Counted from the stretch's first letter, positions 25,705 through 35,035 are shown. The stretch: 64,000 bases of DNA from Streptomyces sp. NBC_01288 (GCF_035982055.1 NZ_CP108427.1:372001-436000), one strand, 5' to 3'. Numbers and translations are program-made. The notes: generated by a model from the sequence alone, not told the origin.

Positions 25705-26202
25705 TCACGGTGGGGGGCGGTCGCCCAGCAGGCTCCTCGCGGCGTGGAGCGCGTCGAGTCGGAGAGCCTCGAAGGACGCGGTCCGGTCGTCGTCCTGGCC
25801 GGCAAGCGAGATCGCGCAGTTGACGATCGGGGCGAGTGCGTCCGGGTGGTCGAGCGCGCCGGCGACCTCGGTCCAGATCAGATCGGCGCCGGTGGCCGGA
25901 TCGAGGTTGCCGTCGGTGATCTCCTCGGCCAGCCAGTAGGCGTGGGCCCATTGCGCGGCCGTAGGGTCTGCCGGTGGCTCGAAGGACAGCCCCAGTTCGT
26001 CGAGCACGTGGTCAAAGAGCTCGGGTGCTTCGGGCTCCTCTCTCCGTGTGAGGCCGGCCAGGAGGGGGAGGGACGGACTGTCGACGTCGGCGAGGAGTGC
26101 GTCCAGGCCCGCCTGGATGAGCTGGTCGGATCCCACGTGGCAGCCGAAGGCGCGAGCCCTGGCGAGTCGCCCGAGCCGCGCTTTGGCCTCTTCCCCGGTC
26201 AT
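25705..26202 (-). CDS. Conserved hypothetical cytoplasmic protein
   Basis: A 165-aa acidic, mostly helical protein without signal peptide or membrane segment (TGEEAKARLGRLARARAFG, AQWAHAYWLAEEITDGNL). I do not recognise a named domain. It stands alone between the lipoprotein and carboxylesterase genes with short gaps on both sides and normal streptomycete codon bias, so it is very likely real. Confidence 0.65.
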   Translation of the reverse strand: MTGEEAKARLGRLARARAFGCHVGSDQLIQAGLDALLADVDSPSLPLLAGLTRREEPEAPELFDHVLDELGLSFEPPADPTAAQWAHAYWLAEEITDGNLDPATGADLIWTEVAGALDHPDALAPIVNCAISLAGQDDDRTASFEALRLDALHAARSLLGDRPPP

Positions 26203-26274
26203 GGCCTCGGCCTCCGTTCAGCTGGTGGGAGGCCGATGGTGTCACGACCGGGGGGCCGTTCCGCCACCGGGTTT

Positions 26275-27711
26275 TCAGGGTGCGGTCGGTGGCGTGGTCC
26301 AGATGCGGCGCTCGGCGCTCAGCGGGTCGTCCAGGGCCTCCGGGACGGTGTCCCAAGTCATCGTCGTGCGGCGTTTGTTGGTGTAGCGGGGCCAGTTGGG
26401 GCCCGGGTCCAGGTCGCGGATGAAGGCGACCCACGCGGCGTGCATCGCGTCCGCGAGGGATTGAGGAGGATGCGGACCCGTCGCCGCCGTGACGCGTTCC
26501 GCGTTCAGCAGGTCGAAGGCGAAGGGGATCTCGACGCAGTGGGCGGCGCTGCCCCAGGTGAAGTGGTAGAGCCAGGTGGGGAGTTCGTGGTGGGCGTGGG
26601 ACTCGGCGAGGGCGAGGGACGGGCCGCGGAAGATGGCGTCGGTGAGGGCCTGGCCCATGCGGAGTGCCGGGTCCGCCCGGTCCTGAAGGGCTGTGTACAT
26701 CGTCACGGCGTCGGGGCCCAGGCCGTGGCCGGTCAGCATGGCGTCAACGGCCTCGGTCGGTACGGGTGTTGGCGTGGCCCCCGGCGGCGGGTAGAACTCG
26801 CGCTGGGTGAAGCCGAGCAGGAGCGGGACAGGGGCCGCGCTGCCGTTCGCGAAGGCGTCGGGGACCGGGGCAGGGATCAACTCCCCGTCCGCGAAGGGCG
26901 CCAGCGTCAGGCCTGCCTCGGGTGTGGCCAACGCGTCCTGGAGGGCGAGCAGTTCGTCGCCGGTGAGGTCGCGGAGTGCGGAGGCGAGGGCGGGGACGCC
27001 GGTGCGTTGGGTCAGGCGGGCCGAGTCGGCGAGGGCGTCTCGGCGGTGTTGGGGGGCTTTTATGGCGCCGGACTGGGAGATCGCGGCGCGGAAGAGGCCA
27101 TGTGCGGAGGGGGTCGCCATCAGGGTCTGTGCGGCGCCGCCGCCCGCCGACTGGCCGGCGACGGTGACCTTTCCGGGGTCGCCGCCGAACGCGTCGATGT
27201 TGTCGCGCACCCAGGTCAGCGCGGCGATCCAGTCGAGCACGGCGCGGTTGTCTGGGGCGTCGTCGAGGTGAAGGAAGCCCTCGATGCCGAGCCGGTAGCC
27301 GATGGACACGAGGACGATGCCGTCGCGGGCGAAGGCGGAGCCGTCGTACCAGGGGCTGGCGGCGGATCCGGCGACGTAGCCGCCGCCGTGGATCCAGACG
27401 AGGACCGGCAGGTCGGCGCCCGGGTTCGGGTCCGGGGTGAAGACGTTGAGGTTCAGAACCCCGTCGCCCGGTATCGACGGTTCGGGGATGGTGGTGGGGC
27501 CGTCGAGGACGAAGGGGCGGCGTTGCGCGGTGGGCCCGTACTCGGCGGCGTCGAGGGGTTCGGTCCACGGCTTGGTCGGGACGGGGGCGGCGAAGCGGAG
27601 GTCGCCGACGGGGGCCTCGGCGTAGGGGATGCCGAGGAAGCGGGCGGTGGTGTGCTGCCACGTCCCGAGGACAGGACCCTGGGACGTGACAGCGAGTACG
27701 GACTGGGGCAC
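26275..27711 (-). CDS. Type-B carboxylesterase/lipase
   Basis: A 478-aa alpha/beta hydrolase of the carboxylesterase family. The oxyanion hole is in VWIHGGGYVAGSA, the nucleophile serine in VAGQSAGGGAAQTL, and the type-B signature NLNVFTPDP is present. The acid and histidine expected in the C-terminal half are less certain; THE-like context is not clear. No signal peptide, so it acts in the cytoplasm. The GTG at 27711 has AAGGAAG 8 nt upstream. It follows an MFS gene by 58 bp on the same strand and may be co-transcribed, suggesting uptake of an ester or glycoside followed by hydrolysis. Confidence 0.87.
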   Translation of the reverse strand: MPQSVLAVTSQGPVLGTWQHTTARFLGIPYAEAPVGDLRFAAPVPTKPWTEPLDAAEYGPTAQRRPFVLDGPTTIPEPSIPGDGVLNLNVFTPDPNPGADLPVLVWIHGGGYVAGSAASPWYDGSAFARDGIVLVSIGYRLGIEGFLHLDDAPDNRAVLDWIAALTWVRDNIDAFGGDPGKVTVAGQSAGGGAAQTLMATPSAHGLFRAAISQSGAIKAPQHRRDALADSARLTQRTGVPALASALRDLTGDELLALQDALATPEAGLTLAPFADGELIPAPVPDAFANGSAAPVPLLLGFTQREFYPPPGATPTPVPTEAVDAMLTGHGLGPDAVTMYTALQDRADPALRMGQALTDAIFRGPSLALAESHAHHELPTWLYHFTWGSAAHCVEIPFAFDLLNAERVTAATGPHPPQSLADAMHAAWVAFIRDLDPGPNWPRYTNKRRTTMTWDTVPEALDDPLSAERRIWTTPPTAP

Positions 27712-27769
27712 GGATCAACTTCCTTGTGGAGGTGGGGGGTTCGGGAGATGGTGATCGGTACCCGACCTG

Positions 27770-29056
27770 CTATTTGACGCCCTTGATCGGCCGGACGGCG
27801 AGCGCGCTGATCAGTACGACGACGGCGGCGAAGGCGAACAGGACGCGGTAGCCCGGGAGTTTGTCGGAGCCCGCGGCGAACGAGGTGATGAGTACGGAGG
27901 CGATGATCGGGCCCAGCGCCTGCGGGATGTTGGTGGCGATGTTGAGGATGCCCAGGTCCTTGCCGGCCGCCGCGCCCTTGGGCAGGACCTCGGTCATCAG
28001 GGCCATGTCCAGCGACATGTACGTACCGAAGCCCATGCCGCTGACCAGTGCGTAGGCGTACATCGCGGGCAGGGTGGGGCTGACCAGCGGGATGGCCATG
28101 GACAGGGCGAGCAGGACCGAGGCGCCGATCACGAAGATCTTGCGGCGGCCGGTGCGGTCGGAGATCTTCGCCGCCGGGATGGCGGCGGCGAGGGTGCCGA
28201 CGAGGGCGAGCACGGACATCAGCTGCTGGGCGCTGTCCACCGCGCCGCCGTCCAGGCCGACGTAGTCCTGGAGGGCGTAGCGCTGGTAGGTGGCGACTCC
28301 CCAGTATCCGAGGATGAAGGTCATGCGGGCCACGAACGCCCAGGCGAAATCGGGGTGTTGGCGCGGTGAGACCCAGAAGCCGGTGAGGAACTCCCGCCAG
28401 GAGAAGGGCTCCTGCGGCTCAGGACGGGTCCGGTCCCGGTTGAGCAGGACGAACGCGATCACGACCACCAGGACGATCGCGGCGATCACGCCGTAGCCCA
28501 GGCCGAGTTGACCGGCGTAGCGGGCGGCGAGGATCACGCCGAGTGTGACGCCGAGGTTGGAGCCGAGGCCGACGAAGGCGGAGACCATGCCGCGACGGCG
28601 GGGAGCCACGCGGTCGGCCATGACGGCGGTGAGCGGGGCCTGGACCACGTTCAGCAGGACCTGGACGGCGACCCACATCAGCGTGAGCCAGAGCAGGGTG
28701 GTGGCGTGCGAGATGGCCAGCAGGGAGAGGGTCGCGCCGACGGCGCCGAACAGCATCCAGGGGGTGCGGCGGCCCAGGCGGCCGCGGGTGCGGTCGGAGA
28801 TGGCGCCGATGATCGGCTGGGCGAAGAGCGTGACGATCGACGAGGTCATCGTGACCAGCGCGAGATTCGATTCCTTCGCGGCGGCGTCGAGGTTCTGGAT
28901 CTGAGCGGGGAGCAGAACCACGACGAGACCGGCGTAGGCGGTGTAGAGAGCGGCGAATCCCGCACCCATCGACCACATCAGGACGTTCACCTGGGAGCTG
29001 CCCAGGGCGTCGTCCGTACGGGGAGTGGCGGGGGCGGAAGAGGTCGAAGCGGACAA
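27770..29056 (-). CDS. MFS transporter
   Basis: A 428-aa, 12-helix major-facilitator protein. The loop 2-3 motif appears as GAISDRTRGRLGRRTPW and the matching loop in the second half as AKISDRTGRRKIF. The overall pattern resembles the sugar:cation symporter/MFS branch. I place the start at TTG 29056 because GGAGG lies 5 nt upstream; the GTG at 29068 lacks a site. The promoter at 29101-29130 drives it, and the divergent ROK regulator is the likely controller. A sugar or glycoside is a reasonable substrate guess. Confidence 0.85.
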   Translation of the reverse strand: MSASTSSAPATPRTDDALGSSQVNVLMWSMGAGFAALYTAYAGLVVVLLPAQIQNLDAAAKESNLALVTMTSSIVTLFAQPIIGAISDRTRGRLGRRTPWMLFGAVGATLSLLAISHATTLLWLTLMWVAVQVLLNVVQAPLTAVMADRVAPRRRGMVSAFVGLGSNLGVTLGVILAARYAGQLGLGYGVIAAIVLVVVIAFVLLNRDRTRPEPQEPFSWREFLTGFWVSPRQHPDFAWAFVARMTFILGYWGVATYQRYALQDYVGLDGGAVDSAQQLMSVLALVGTLAAAIPAAKISDRTGRRKIFVIGASVLLALSMAIPLVSPTLPAMYAYALVSGMGFGTYMSLDMALMTEVLPKGAAAGKDLGILNIATNIPQALGPIIASVLITSFAAGSDKLPGYRVLFAFAAVVVLISALAVRPIKGVK

Positions 29057-29100
29057 GGTCGCCTCCACGGGGACGGACCGGCACCGTTGCCGGTGCCGGG

Positions 29101-29130
29101 AGTATGGCCACGCCGATTTATTTATTTCAA
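29101..29130 (-). promoter_or_regulatory. MFS promoter in an AT-rich divergent control region
   Basis: Read on the minus strand: -35 TTGAAA (29130-29125), 18-bp spacer, -10 CATACT (29106-29101). The spacer and upstream DNA (about 29114-29150) contain TTTATTTATTT and an A8 run, unusually AT-rich for this genome and a likely binding region for the divergent ROK regulator. Confidence 0.5.
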
Positions 29131-29182
29131 GAGTCGAAAAAAAATATCTTCGCCACCATGTCCGAATCGCGTCAGGCGGGGG

Positions 29183-29196
29183 CACAATCGTTGACG
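29183..29196 (+). promoter_or_regulatory. Probable leaderless promoter of the ROK gene
   Basis: CACAAT at 29183-29188 matches a -10 box and ends 7 nt before the GTG at 29196, which has no ribosome site. Transcription would begin at or next to the start codon. The -35 region (around 29160-29165) is weak, suggesting dependence on an activator or low basal activity. Confidence 0.4.
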
Positions 29197-30449
29197 TGAA
29201 CGCCCCCGCCGACTCCGCCGACGTACGACGCCGCAATCTGGGCCTCGTGCTGCGGTACCTCGACGCCCACGGCCCGTGCGCCCGTACCGAGGTCGCGGTC
29301 GGCACCGGACTGGTGCACGCCACGGTCACCGCACTGGTGGCGGAACTCATCGACCGCGGCCTGGTCGCCGAGGCGGGTTCCGTGCCGTCCGCCGGGCGGG
29401 GCCGCCCCCGGCGGCTGCTGCGGCTGGTCCCCGAGCGCGTGGTCATCCTCGCCGCGCAGGTGAGTCTGGAATCCGTGCACGTCATGGCGGCTGACTTCCA
29501 AGGCCGCGTCCTGCACCGCGAGTCGGCGCCCCACCACGCGCCCTACGGCGATCCGCGCGCCCTGGCCACGGTCATCGGCTGTGTGGTGCGGTCGGCCGAG
29601 GCGACGGTACGGGACGCGACACCGCACGCCCATCTCGCCCAACTCGCCGTGGCCATGGCCGGACCGGTCGTCGGGCCCTCCCATCTGGTCGCCGCCGCCA
29701 TCGACTTCGGCTGGCGCAACACCGACCTGCGTGCCCTCGTCGCCGCCGAACTGCCCTTGCTGGACTGCCCTGTTGACGTGGTCAACGACGCCAACATGGC
29801 TGCGCTGGCCGAGTACCACGCCCTCGCCACCGACGGTGTGGAGCACCCCGACACCGTCGCCTACATCAAGGCCGACACCGGCGTGGGCGGCGGCCTGCTC
29901 GTCAACGGCCGTGTGCACAGCGGGAGTCACGGCATGGCGGGTGAGATCGGGCATCTGCCGATAGCCCTCGACGGCCCTGACTGCCGTTGCGGCACCCGGG
30001 GTTGCCTGGCGACGTACATCGGACCCGAACCCCTCATCCACGCGGCCGGGTTGGACACCGTGGCCGAGGCGGAGGGCGCCGAAGCGGCGCTGGCCGAACT
30101 GGACCGCCGCCTGCGCGCGGGCGACCCGGACGCGGTCGCGGCACTCGGCACCGCCGGGCACGCGCTGGGCGCCGCCGTCCTCGGCGTGTCCGGTGTCACC
30201 GACGCCGGCGAGATCATCCTCGGCGGATACCTCGCCACCTGGGCGCCTTGGCTCGCGCCCGGCCTGGACGAGCGCCTGGCCGGACGCCGCGCCCTGGCAC
30301 CCGACATGCAGCCCGTGATCACCTTCGGCGTCCTCGGCGGGGAAGCCACGTTGCGCGGCGCGTTCCAGACCTGTCGCGACGCCCTGCTCGACGATCCCAC
30401 CAGCGTTCCGGCACTCCCCCGGGCGCAGGTCGCCGTACCTTCCCAGTAA
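29196..30449 (+). CDS. ROK-family transcriptional regulator
   Basis: A 417-aa NagC/XylR-like protein. N-terminal winged helix (~8-70; NLGLVLRYLDAHGPCARTEVA), then an actin-like sugar-kinase fold with GVGGGLLVNGRV and the ROK zinc site GHLPIALDGPDCRCGTRGCLATY. Zinc-binding cysteines are intact. The GTG at 29196 is the only plausible start in frame. It is divergent from the MFS gene and lies upstream of the LacI-controlled operon, so it probably responds to a sugar taken up by one of these systems. Confidence 0.88.
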   Translation: MNAPADSADVRRRNLGLVLRYLDAHGPCARTEVAVGTGLVHATVTALVAELIDRGLVAEAGSVPSAGRGRPRRLLRLVPERVVILAAQVSLESVHVMAADFQGRVLHRESAPHHAPYGDPRALATVIGCVVRSAEATVRDATPHAHLAQLAVAMAGPVVGPSHLVAAAIDFGWRNTDLRALVAAELPLLDCPVDVVNDANMAALAEYHALATDGVEHPDTVAYIKADTGVGGGLLVNGRVHSGSHGMAGEIGHLPIALDGPDCRCGTRGCLATYIGPEPLIHAAGLDTVAEAEGAEAALAELDRRLRAGDPDAVAALGTAGHALGAAVLGVSGVTDAGEIILGGYLATWAPWLAPGLDERLAGRRALAPDMQPVITFGVLGGEATLRGAFQTCRDALLDDPTSVPALPRAQVAVPSQ

Positions 30450-30568
30450 CCCGAAACCCTCGCCGTCGCCCTCCCGGCTTCCGGTGGTGGCTTCGTCCGC
30501 CCGCCCTCGTACATGCATACTCGGGCTCTGCGCGCGCACCGGCGTTCGCGAGAAGCGGGAGGTGGGCG

Positions 30569-31576
30569 ATGGTGGTGCCGTCGGCAACGGGGACGGAACC
30601 CCGGAAAATCACGATCAACGATGTCGCCAAGTCCGCCGGGGTGTCCCGGCAGACGGTGTCACGGGCGCTGAACGACAAGGACGAGATCGACAGCGTCACC
30701 AAACAGCGGGTGCTCGACGCCGCCCGCGCGCTCGGATACCGGCCGAGCCGGTTCGCCCGGGGTCTGGTCCGCCAGGACACGATGACCATCGGGCTGGTGA
30801 TCCCCGATCTGCTCAACCCGTTCTTCACCGAGGTCGCCGCCGCCGCGCTGGAGGCGGCCAGGACCCGGGGCTGGCAGGTCGTCGTGTACGACACCGGGGA
30901 CCGGGCGGAGGTGGAACTGGGCACGCTCCAGGTGATCAGCTCCCAAGTGGACGCGGTCATCGGCTACTTCAGCTGCCCCGAGAGCGAACTGGAGAAGTTC
31001 ACGCGCGGCATGCCGGTGGTGCTCATCGGCCGGGAGCAGCGCACCCGGTTCAGCGCGATCCAGATCGACGGCGCGGCCGGGGTCCATGCCGCGGTCGCCC
31101 ACCTGGTCGCGCGGGGGCACACCCGGATCGGCATGCTCGACCACCACACCCGGGCCGAACCGAGCATCCGGCACGAGTGGTTCACGACGGCCGCGACGGC
31201 CCACGGGATCGAGGCCGGCCTGATGGTCCCCGCGGACCAGACGGCCGACGGCGGCGGATCGGCGCTCAGGGAACTGCTCGCCGACCACCCCGACGTCACC
31301 GCGGTCCTCACGTTCAACGACATCATCGCGATCGGCGCCCTGCGCGAGGCCCGCAGGCTCGGCAGGAGCATCCCGCAGGAGCTGGCGGTCATCGGCTTCG
31401 ACGGTCTTCAGCTCGGAGCACTGGTCGAGCCCCCGCTCACCAGCGTCGCCCTCGACACCCGCAGGCTCGGCGCCCTCGCCATCGAGCAGGTCGCGCGACT
31501 GCTCTCGGGAGGGGAAGCGCTTGCGGCCGACGACCTGGTCGTACGGGGCGAACTGCGGCTGAGCGGCTCCGCCTGA
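30569..31576 (+). CDS. LacI-family transcriptional regulator
   Basis: A 335-aa repressor. Helix-turn-helix and hinge at ~13-65 (ITINDVAKSAGVSRQTVSRALN ... ALGYRPSRFARGL), then a periplasmic-binding-protein-like effector domain (TMTIGLVIPDLLNPFFTEV ... VIGFDGLQLG). ATG 30569 has GGGAGGTG upstream. It precedes the glycan operon in the same direction; the operator at 31681-31712 lies between it and the first operon gene, so it most likely represses that operon until a sugar binds. Confidence 0.92.
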   Translation: MVVPSATGTEPRKITINDVAKSAGVSRQTVSRALNDKDEIDSVTKQRVLDAARALGYRPSRFARGLVRQDTMTIGLVIPDLLNPFFTEVAAAALEAARTRGWQVVVYDTGDRAEVELGTLQVISSQVDAVIGYFSCPESELEKFTRGMPVVLIGREQRTRFSAIQIDGAAGVHAAVAHLVARGHTRIGMLDHHTRAEPSIRHEWFTTAATAHGIEAGLMVPADQTADGGGSALRELLADHPDVTAVLTFNDIIAIGALREARRLGRSIPQELAVIGFDGLQLGALVEPPLTSVALDTRRLGALAIEQVARLLSGGEALAADDLVVRGELRLSGSA

Positions 31577-31607
31577 CCGCCACTCGTGCGCATCCGGTCC
31601 GAATGTC

Positions 31608-31637
31608 TTGACACTCGCCCGGGCCGAAGCGCAGACT
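31608..31637 (+). promoter_or_regulatory. Promoter of the mannoside/galactoside operon
   Basis: -35 TTGACA at 31608-31613, 18-bp spacer, -10 CAGACT at 31632-31637. Transcription would start near 31644, and the LacI operator at 31681 lies about 40 bp downstream, where a bound repressor would block elongation. A long leader (about 190 nt) precedes the ATG at 31833. Confidence 0.5.
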
Positions 31638-31680
31638 TCCGAACATTCCAAAATGCATGTCGAGGTCCATTTGCAAGCAG

Positions 31681-31712
31681 TCCCGTGAGCGCTCACGGGA
31701 GCGCTCACGGGA
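31681..31712. promoter_or_regulatory. LacI-type operator with a duplicated half
   Basis: TCCCGTGAGCGCTCACGGGA (31681-31700) is a perfect 20-bp palindrome with a central CG, typical of LacI/GalR sites. The 14-mer GAGCGCTCACGGGA occurs twice, at 31687-31700 and 31699-31712, so a second overlapping site lies 12 bp on. This could allow two repressor dimers on neighbouring faces. Confidence 0.75.
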
Positions 31713-31832
31713 CGCTCTTGGACCTCGGGAAAATGGTGTGCCCACGTCCCTTCCACCCAGAAGGCATCCCGCCCTCGGGATCAGCATCGAGCCGCCTAGC
31801 ACCGCCGCTAGTCGTTGTCTGGAACGGAAACC

Positions 31833-33167
31833 ATGAGCAGCACAATCACGCGCATCCGCCTCGGCTCCGTAGCCGTGGCCGCCAGTGTCGCCGTACTCGC
31901 CGGATGCTCGTCGTCCTCGCCGTCGACGAAGACATCCGCAGCCTCCTGCGCACCGGCGAAGGGCAAGGTCACCCTCCAGTACTGGAACACGGTTCCGGGT
32001 ATGGACAAGGTCGTCGCCCTGTGGAACAAGAAGAACCCGAACATCCAGGTATCGACGAAGAACATCTCCAACGACCAGTACGGCACCCTCAGCAACGCCC
32101 TCAAGGCCGGGAAGGCCCCCGACCTCTCTCAGGTCGGCTATGACGAGTTGCCCAACCTCCGCACGCAGAACGCCTTCGTGGACGCCTCGGCCTGCTCGGC
32201 GGCCACCGCCGCCAAGTCGAAGTTCGTGCCGTGGACCTGGTCGCAGACCAGCTTCGGCAACACCGGCGTCTTCGCCCTGCCGCAGGACACCGGCCCGATG
32301 GCCCTCTACGTCCGCAGCGACATCTTCAAGAAGTACGACATCGCGATCCCGAAGACGTGGGACGAGTACGCGGCCGCCGCGGCCAAGCTGCACAAGGCGG
32401 ACTCCAGCCTCGACATCACGTTCTTCGACCCGAACAACGCGGAGTGGTTCAACGGGCTGCTCTGGCAGAACAACTCCCAGATGTACAGCTACTCCGGTGA
32501 CAAGTGGCAGGTCACCGTCGCCTCGGAGCAGAGCAAGCAGGTCGCCGACTACTGGCAGAAGCTGATCGCCGGCAAGCTCGTGCGCACCGACCTCGCCAAC
32601 GGTTCGACGCAGATGTACGCCGCGTACCAGAAGGACCAGATCGCCAGCTACGTCGGCGCGGCCTGGGGCTACAGCATGTTCCGCGACAACCTCCCCAAGC
32701 AGTCCGGGAAGTGGACGATCGTCCCGATGCCGACGTGGGGTTCGAACAGCGCCTCCGGTGACTGGGGCGGCTCGACCGTCGCGTTCATGAAGGGCAGCAA
32801 GCACCTCTACGAGTCGGTCGAGTTCAACACCTGGCTCAACACCGACCCGGAGGCCCTCGCGCTGGAGAACCAGCTGGGCGGTCTCTATCCGGCGGCCAAC
32901 GCGGGGCTCCAACTGCCCGCGCTGTCCAAGGGAGTTCCTTACTACAACAACGAGAAGATCTTCGACGTCTTCGCCGACTCGTCCAAGAAGATCAACACCA
33001 GCTTCGCCTGGGGTCCGACCCAGAAGACGGTGAACCTGGCGCTTCAGGACGCGATGGCCAAGGCGGCGGCCGGTGACGGCACGCTCTACGACGCGCTGAC
33101 GACGGCGCAGGCAGCCGCGCTGAAGTCCATGAAGGACCAGGCGATCCCGGCCGCGGCGGGCAAGTGA
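31833..33167 (+). CDS. Sugar ABC transporter solute-binding lipoprotein (CUT1)
   Basis: A 444-aa extracellular solute-binding protein family 1. The signal peptide ends in the lipobox VAVLAGCSSSS (cysteine near residue 27), anchoring it to the membrane surface. The mature N-terminus (KVTLQYWNTVPGMDKVVALWNKKNPNIQV) is typical of oligosaccharide-binding proteins. ATG 31833 is used; the TTG at 31815 is less likely. It is followed at once by two permeases and two glycosidases, so the ligand is probably an oligosaccharide with mannose and/or beta-galactose. Confidence 0.9.
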   Translation: MSSTITRIRLGSVAVAASVAVLAGCSSSSPSTKTSAASCAPAKGKVTLQYWNTVPGMDKVVALWNKKNPNIQVSTKNISNDQYGTLSNALKAGKAPDLSQVGYDELPNLRTQNAFVDASACSAATAAKSKFVPWTWSQTSFGNTGVFALPQDTGPMALYVRSDIFKKYDIAIPKTWDEYAAAAAKLHKADSSLDITFFDPNNAEWFNGLLWQNNSQMYSYSGDKWQVTVASEQSKQVADYWQKLIAGKLVRTDLANGSTQMYAAYQKDQIASYVGAAWGYSMFRDNLPKQSGKWTIVPMPTWGSNSASGDWGGSTVAFMKGSKHLYESVEFNTWLNTDPEALALENQLGGLYPAANAGLQLPALSKGVPYYNNEKIFDVFADSSKKINTSFAWGPTQKTVNLALQDAMAKAAAGDGTLYDALTTAQAAALKSMKDQAIPAAAGK

Positions 33168-33174
33168 CCGGGCA

Positions 33175-34122
33175 ATGACCGACATCGCACCCCGCGCGCC
33201 GCGTGTGGTGGCATCACCCGGGGGCCGTCGCCGTCTCAACGGCGGCGGCCCCCGGGCGGGCACCATCTTCGCGTTCGTGATCCCGTTCTTCCTCCCGTTC
33301 GTGCTCTTCTACCTGGTCCCGGTCGGCTACGCGCTGTGGCAGAGCGTCCGCGTCGTCCGCCGCACCGGCGGGCAGTACGGCACCTCGTACACGACCTTCG
33401 GCGGCTTCGAGCAGTACGGGAAGGTCTTCCAGAACGACGAGTTCTGGTCCAGCATCGGACGTATCGGACTGTTCGGCATCGTGCAGGTTCCGGTGATGCT
33501 GTTCGTGGCGCTGGTCATCGCGCTGCTCCTCGACACTCCCCTGCTGCGGCTCAAGTCCGTCTTCCGCATTGCCGCGTTCATGCCGTACGCCGTGCCCGGT
33601 GTCATCGCCGCGATCATGTGGTCGTACCTCTACTCGCCCCAACTCAGCCCTGTCGTCGACCTGTTCAACGACATCGGGCTCAAGCCGGACTTCCTGGGCC
33701 CGGGTGCCGTGCTGTGGTCGGCGGCGAACATCTCCACGTGGCTGTGGACCGGCTACAACATGCTGATCATGTTCTCGGCGCTCCAGTCGATCCCGCAGGA
33801 GCTGTACGAGGCCGCCAAGTTGGACGGCGCGAGCAACTGGACCATCGCCTGGCAGATCAAGGTCCCGATCATCGCCCCGTCGATCGTCCTCACCACGGTG
33901 TTCTCGATCATCGGCACGCTCCAGCTCTACGCCGAGCCGGCCGTGCTGCGGCAGATCTCCTCGAACATCTCCAGCACGTTCACGCCGAACATGCTCGCCT
34001 ACGCGGTGGCCTCCGGGAACAACTACCAGCAGGCCGCGGCGATCTCCGTGGTCATCGCCGTCATCACCTTCGTCCTGAGCTTCGGGTTCATGCGACTGAC
34101 GTCGAAGAGGGCCGGCCTGTGA
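33175..34122 (+). CDS. Sugar ABC transporter permease (MalF type)
   Basis: A 315-aa inner-membrane permease with six predicted helices. The EAA loop that contacts the ATPase is EAAKLDGASNWTIAWQIKVP. It begins 7 bp after the binding-protein stop, and its own stop overlaps the next gene (GTGA). It forms the heterodimeric channel with the following permease. A basic N-terminal tail precedes the first helix (GTIFAFVIPFFLPFVLFYLV). Confidence 0.92.
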   Translation: MTDIAPRAPRVVASPGGRRRLNGGGPRAGTIFAFVIPFFLPFVLFYLVPVGYALWQSVRVVRRTGGQYGTSYTTFGGFEQYGKVFQNDEFWSSIGRIGLFGIVQVPVMLFVALVIALLLDTPLLRLKSVFRIAAFMPYAVPGVIAAIMWSYLYSPQLSPVVDLFNDIGLKPDFLGPGAVLWSAANISTWLWTGYNMLIMFSALQSIPQELYEAAKLDGASNWTIAWQIKVPIIAPSIVLTTVFSIIGTLQLYAEPAVLRQISSNISSTFTPNMLAYAVASGNNYQQAAAISVVIAVITFVLSFGFMRLTSKRAGL

Positions 34123-35006
34123 ACAACCGATCCATGAGCGGCCGATCCATGAACAAACCATCCGTGAACCGCGAGAGCCAGGTCAGCCGTACGGCCGCCA
34201 TGGCCCTGATGCTTCTCCTGGCGATCTATTTCCTGCTGCCGATCTACTTCCTGATCGTCGCCGCAACCAAGCCGCAGGGCGACCTCGCCGCCACCAACGG
34301 CCTGACGTTCTCGCACTTCAACCTGTTCGAGAACCTGCGCGTCCTGTTCAGCCGCAGCGACGGCATCTTCGGCAAGTGGATCGTCAACACCGTGATCTAC
34401 GCCGTGTTCGGCGCGGTCGTGGGGACGCTGATCTCCGCGCTGTGCGGCTACGCGCTCGCCAAGTTCCGTTTCCGGGGCCGGGAGTTCCTGTTCTCGGTCA
34501 TCCTCGGCGGTGTCCTCGTCCCGACCACCGCGCTGGCGCTCCCGCTGTTCCTGCTGTTCTCGGCGACGGGCATCGTCAACACGTACTTCGCGGTGTTCCT
34601 GCCCAGCATCGTCAGCCCGTTCGGCGTCTATCTCGCACGGATCTTCGCCAACGCCGCTGTCCCGCAAGAGCTGTTGGAGTCGGCGCGGCTGGACGGCGCC
34701 GGTGAGTTCCGCACGTTCTTCTCGGTCGCGTTCAAGCTGATGACGCCGTCGCTGGTGACCATCTTCCTGTTCCAGTTCGTCGCGATCTGGAACAACTTCT
34801 TCCTGCCGATGGTGATGCTCCAGAAGGAGTCCCTCTTCCCGATCACGCTCGGCCTGTACGAGTGGAACGGCCAGACGGCCCGCGCCCCGCTCCTCCAGGA
34901 GTCCGTGATCACCGGCTCGCTGGTGTCGATCGTGCCCGTGATCATCGTGTTCATCCTGCTCCAGCGGTTCTGGCGCACCGGACTCGCCGCCGGTTCCCTC
35001 AAGTGA
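34119..35006 (+). CDS. Sugar ABC transporter permease (MalG type)
   Basis: A 295-aa permease, second channel subunit. About six helices; the EAA loop is ESARLDGAGEFRTFFSVAFKL. The GTG at 34119 overlaps the previous stop; ATG codons at 34134 and 34149, within a short CCGATCCATGA repeat, are alternatives that shorten only the cytoplasmic tail. No ATPase gene follows; in streptomycetes such systems usually share the MsiK ATPase. Confidence 0.9.
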   Translation: MNNRSMSGRSMNKPSVNRESQVSRTAAMALMLLLAIYFLLPIYFLIVAATKPQGDLAATNGLTFSHFNLFENLRVLFSRSDGIFGKWIVNTVIYAVFGAVVGTLISALCGYALAKFRFRGREFLFSVILGGVLVPTTALALPLFLLFSATGIVNTYFAVFLPSIVSPFGVYLARIFANAAVPQELLESARLDGAGEFRTFFSVAFKLMTPSLVTIFLFQFVAIWNNFFLPMVMLQKESLFPITLGLYEWNGQTARAPLLQESVITGSLVSIVPVIIVFILLQRFWRTGLAAGSLK

Positions 35007-35035
35007 CCGTCCCCGCACAGAAGGTGCCTCTCGCG

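Noticed and set aside
25744..27777. 677-codon open frame on the + strand
   Set aside because: Antisense to the carboxylesterase and a hypothetical gene; Gly/Val/Arg-rich with no motifs.
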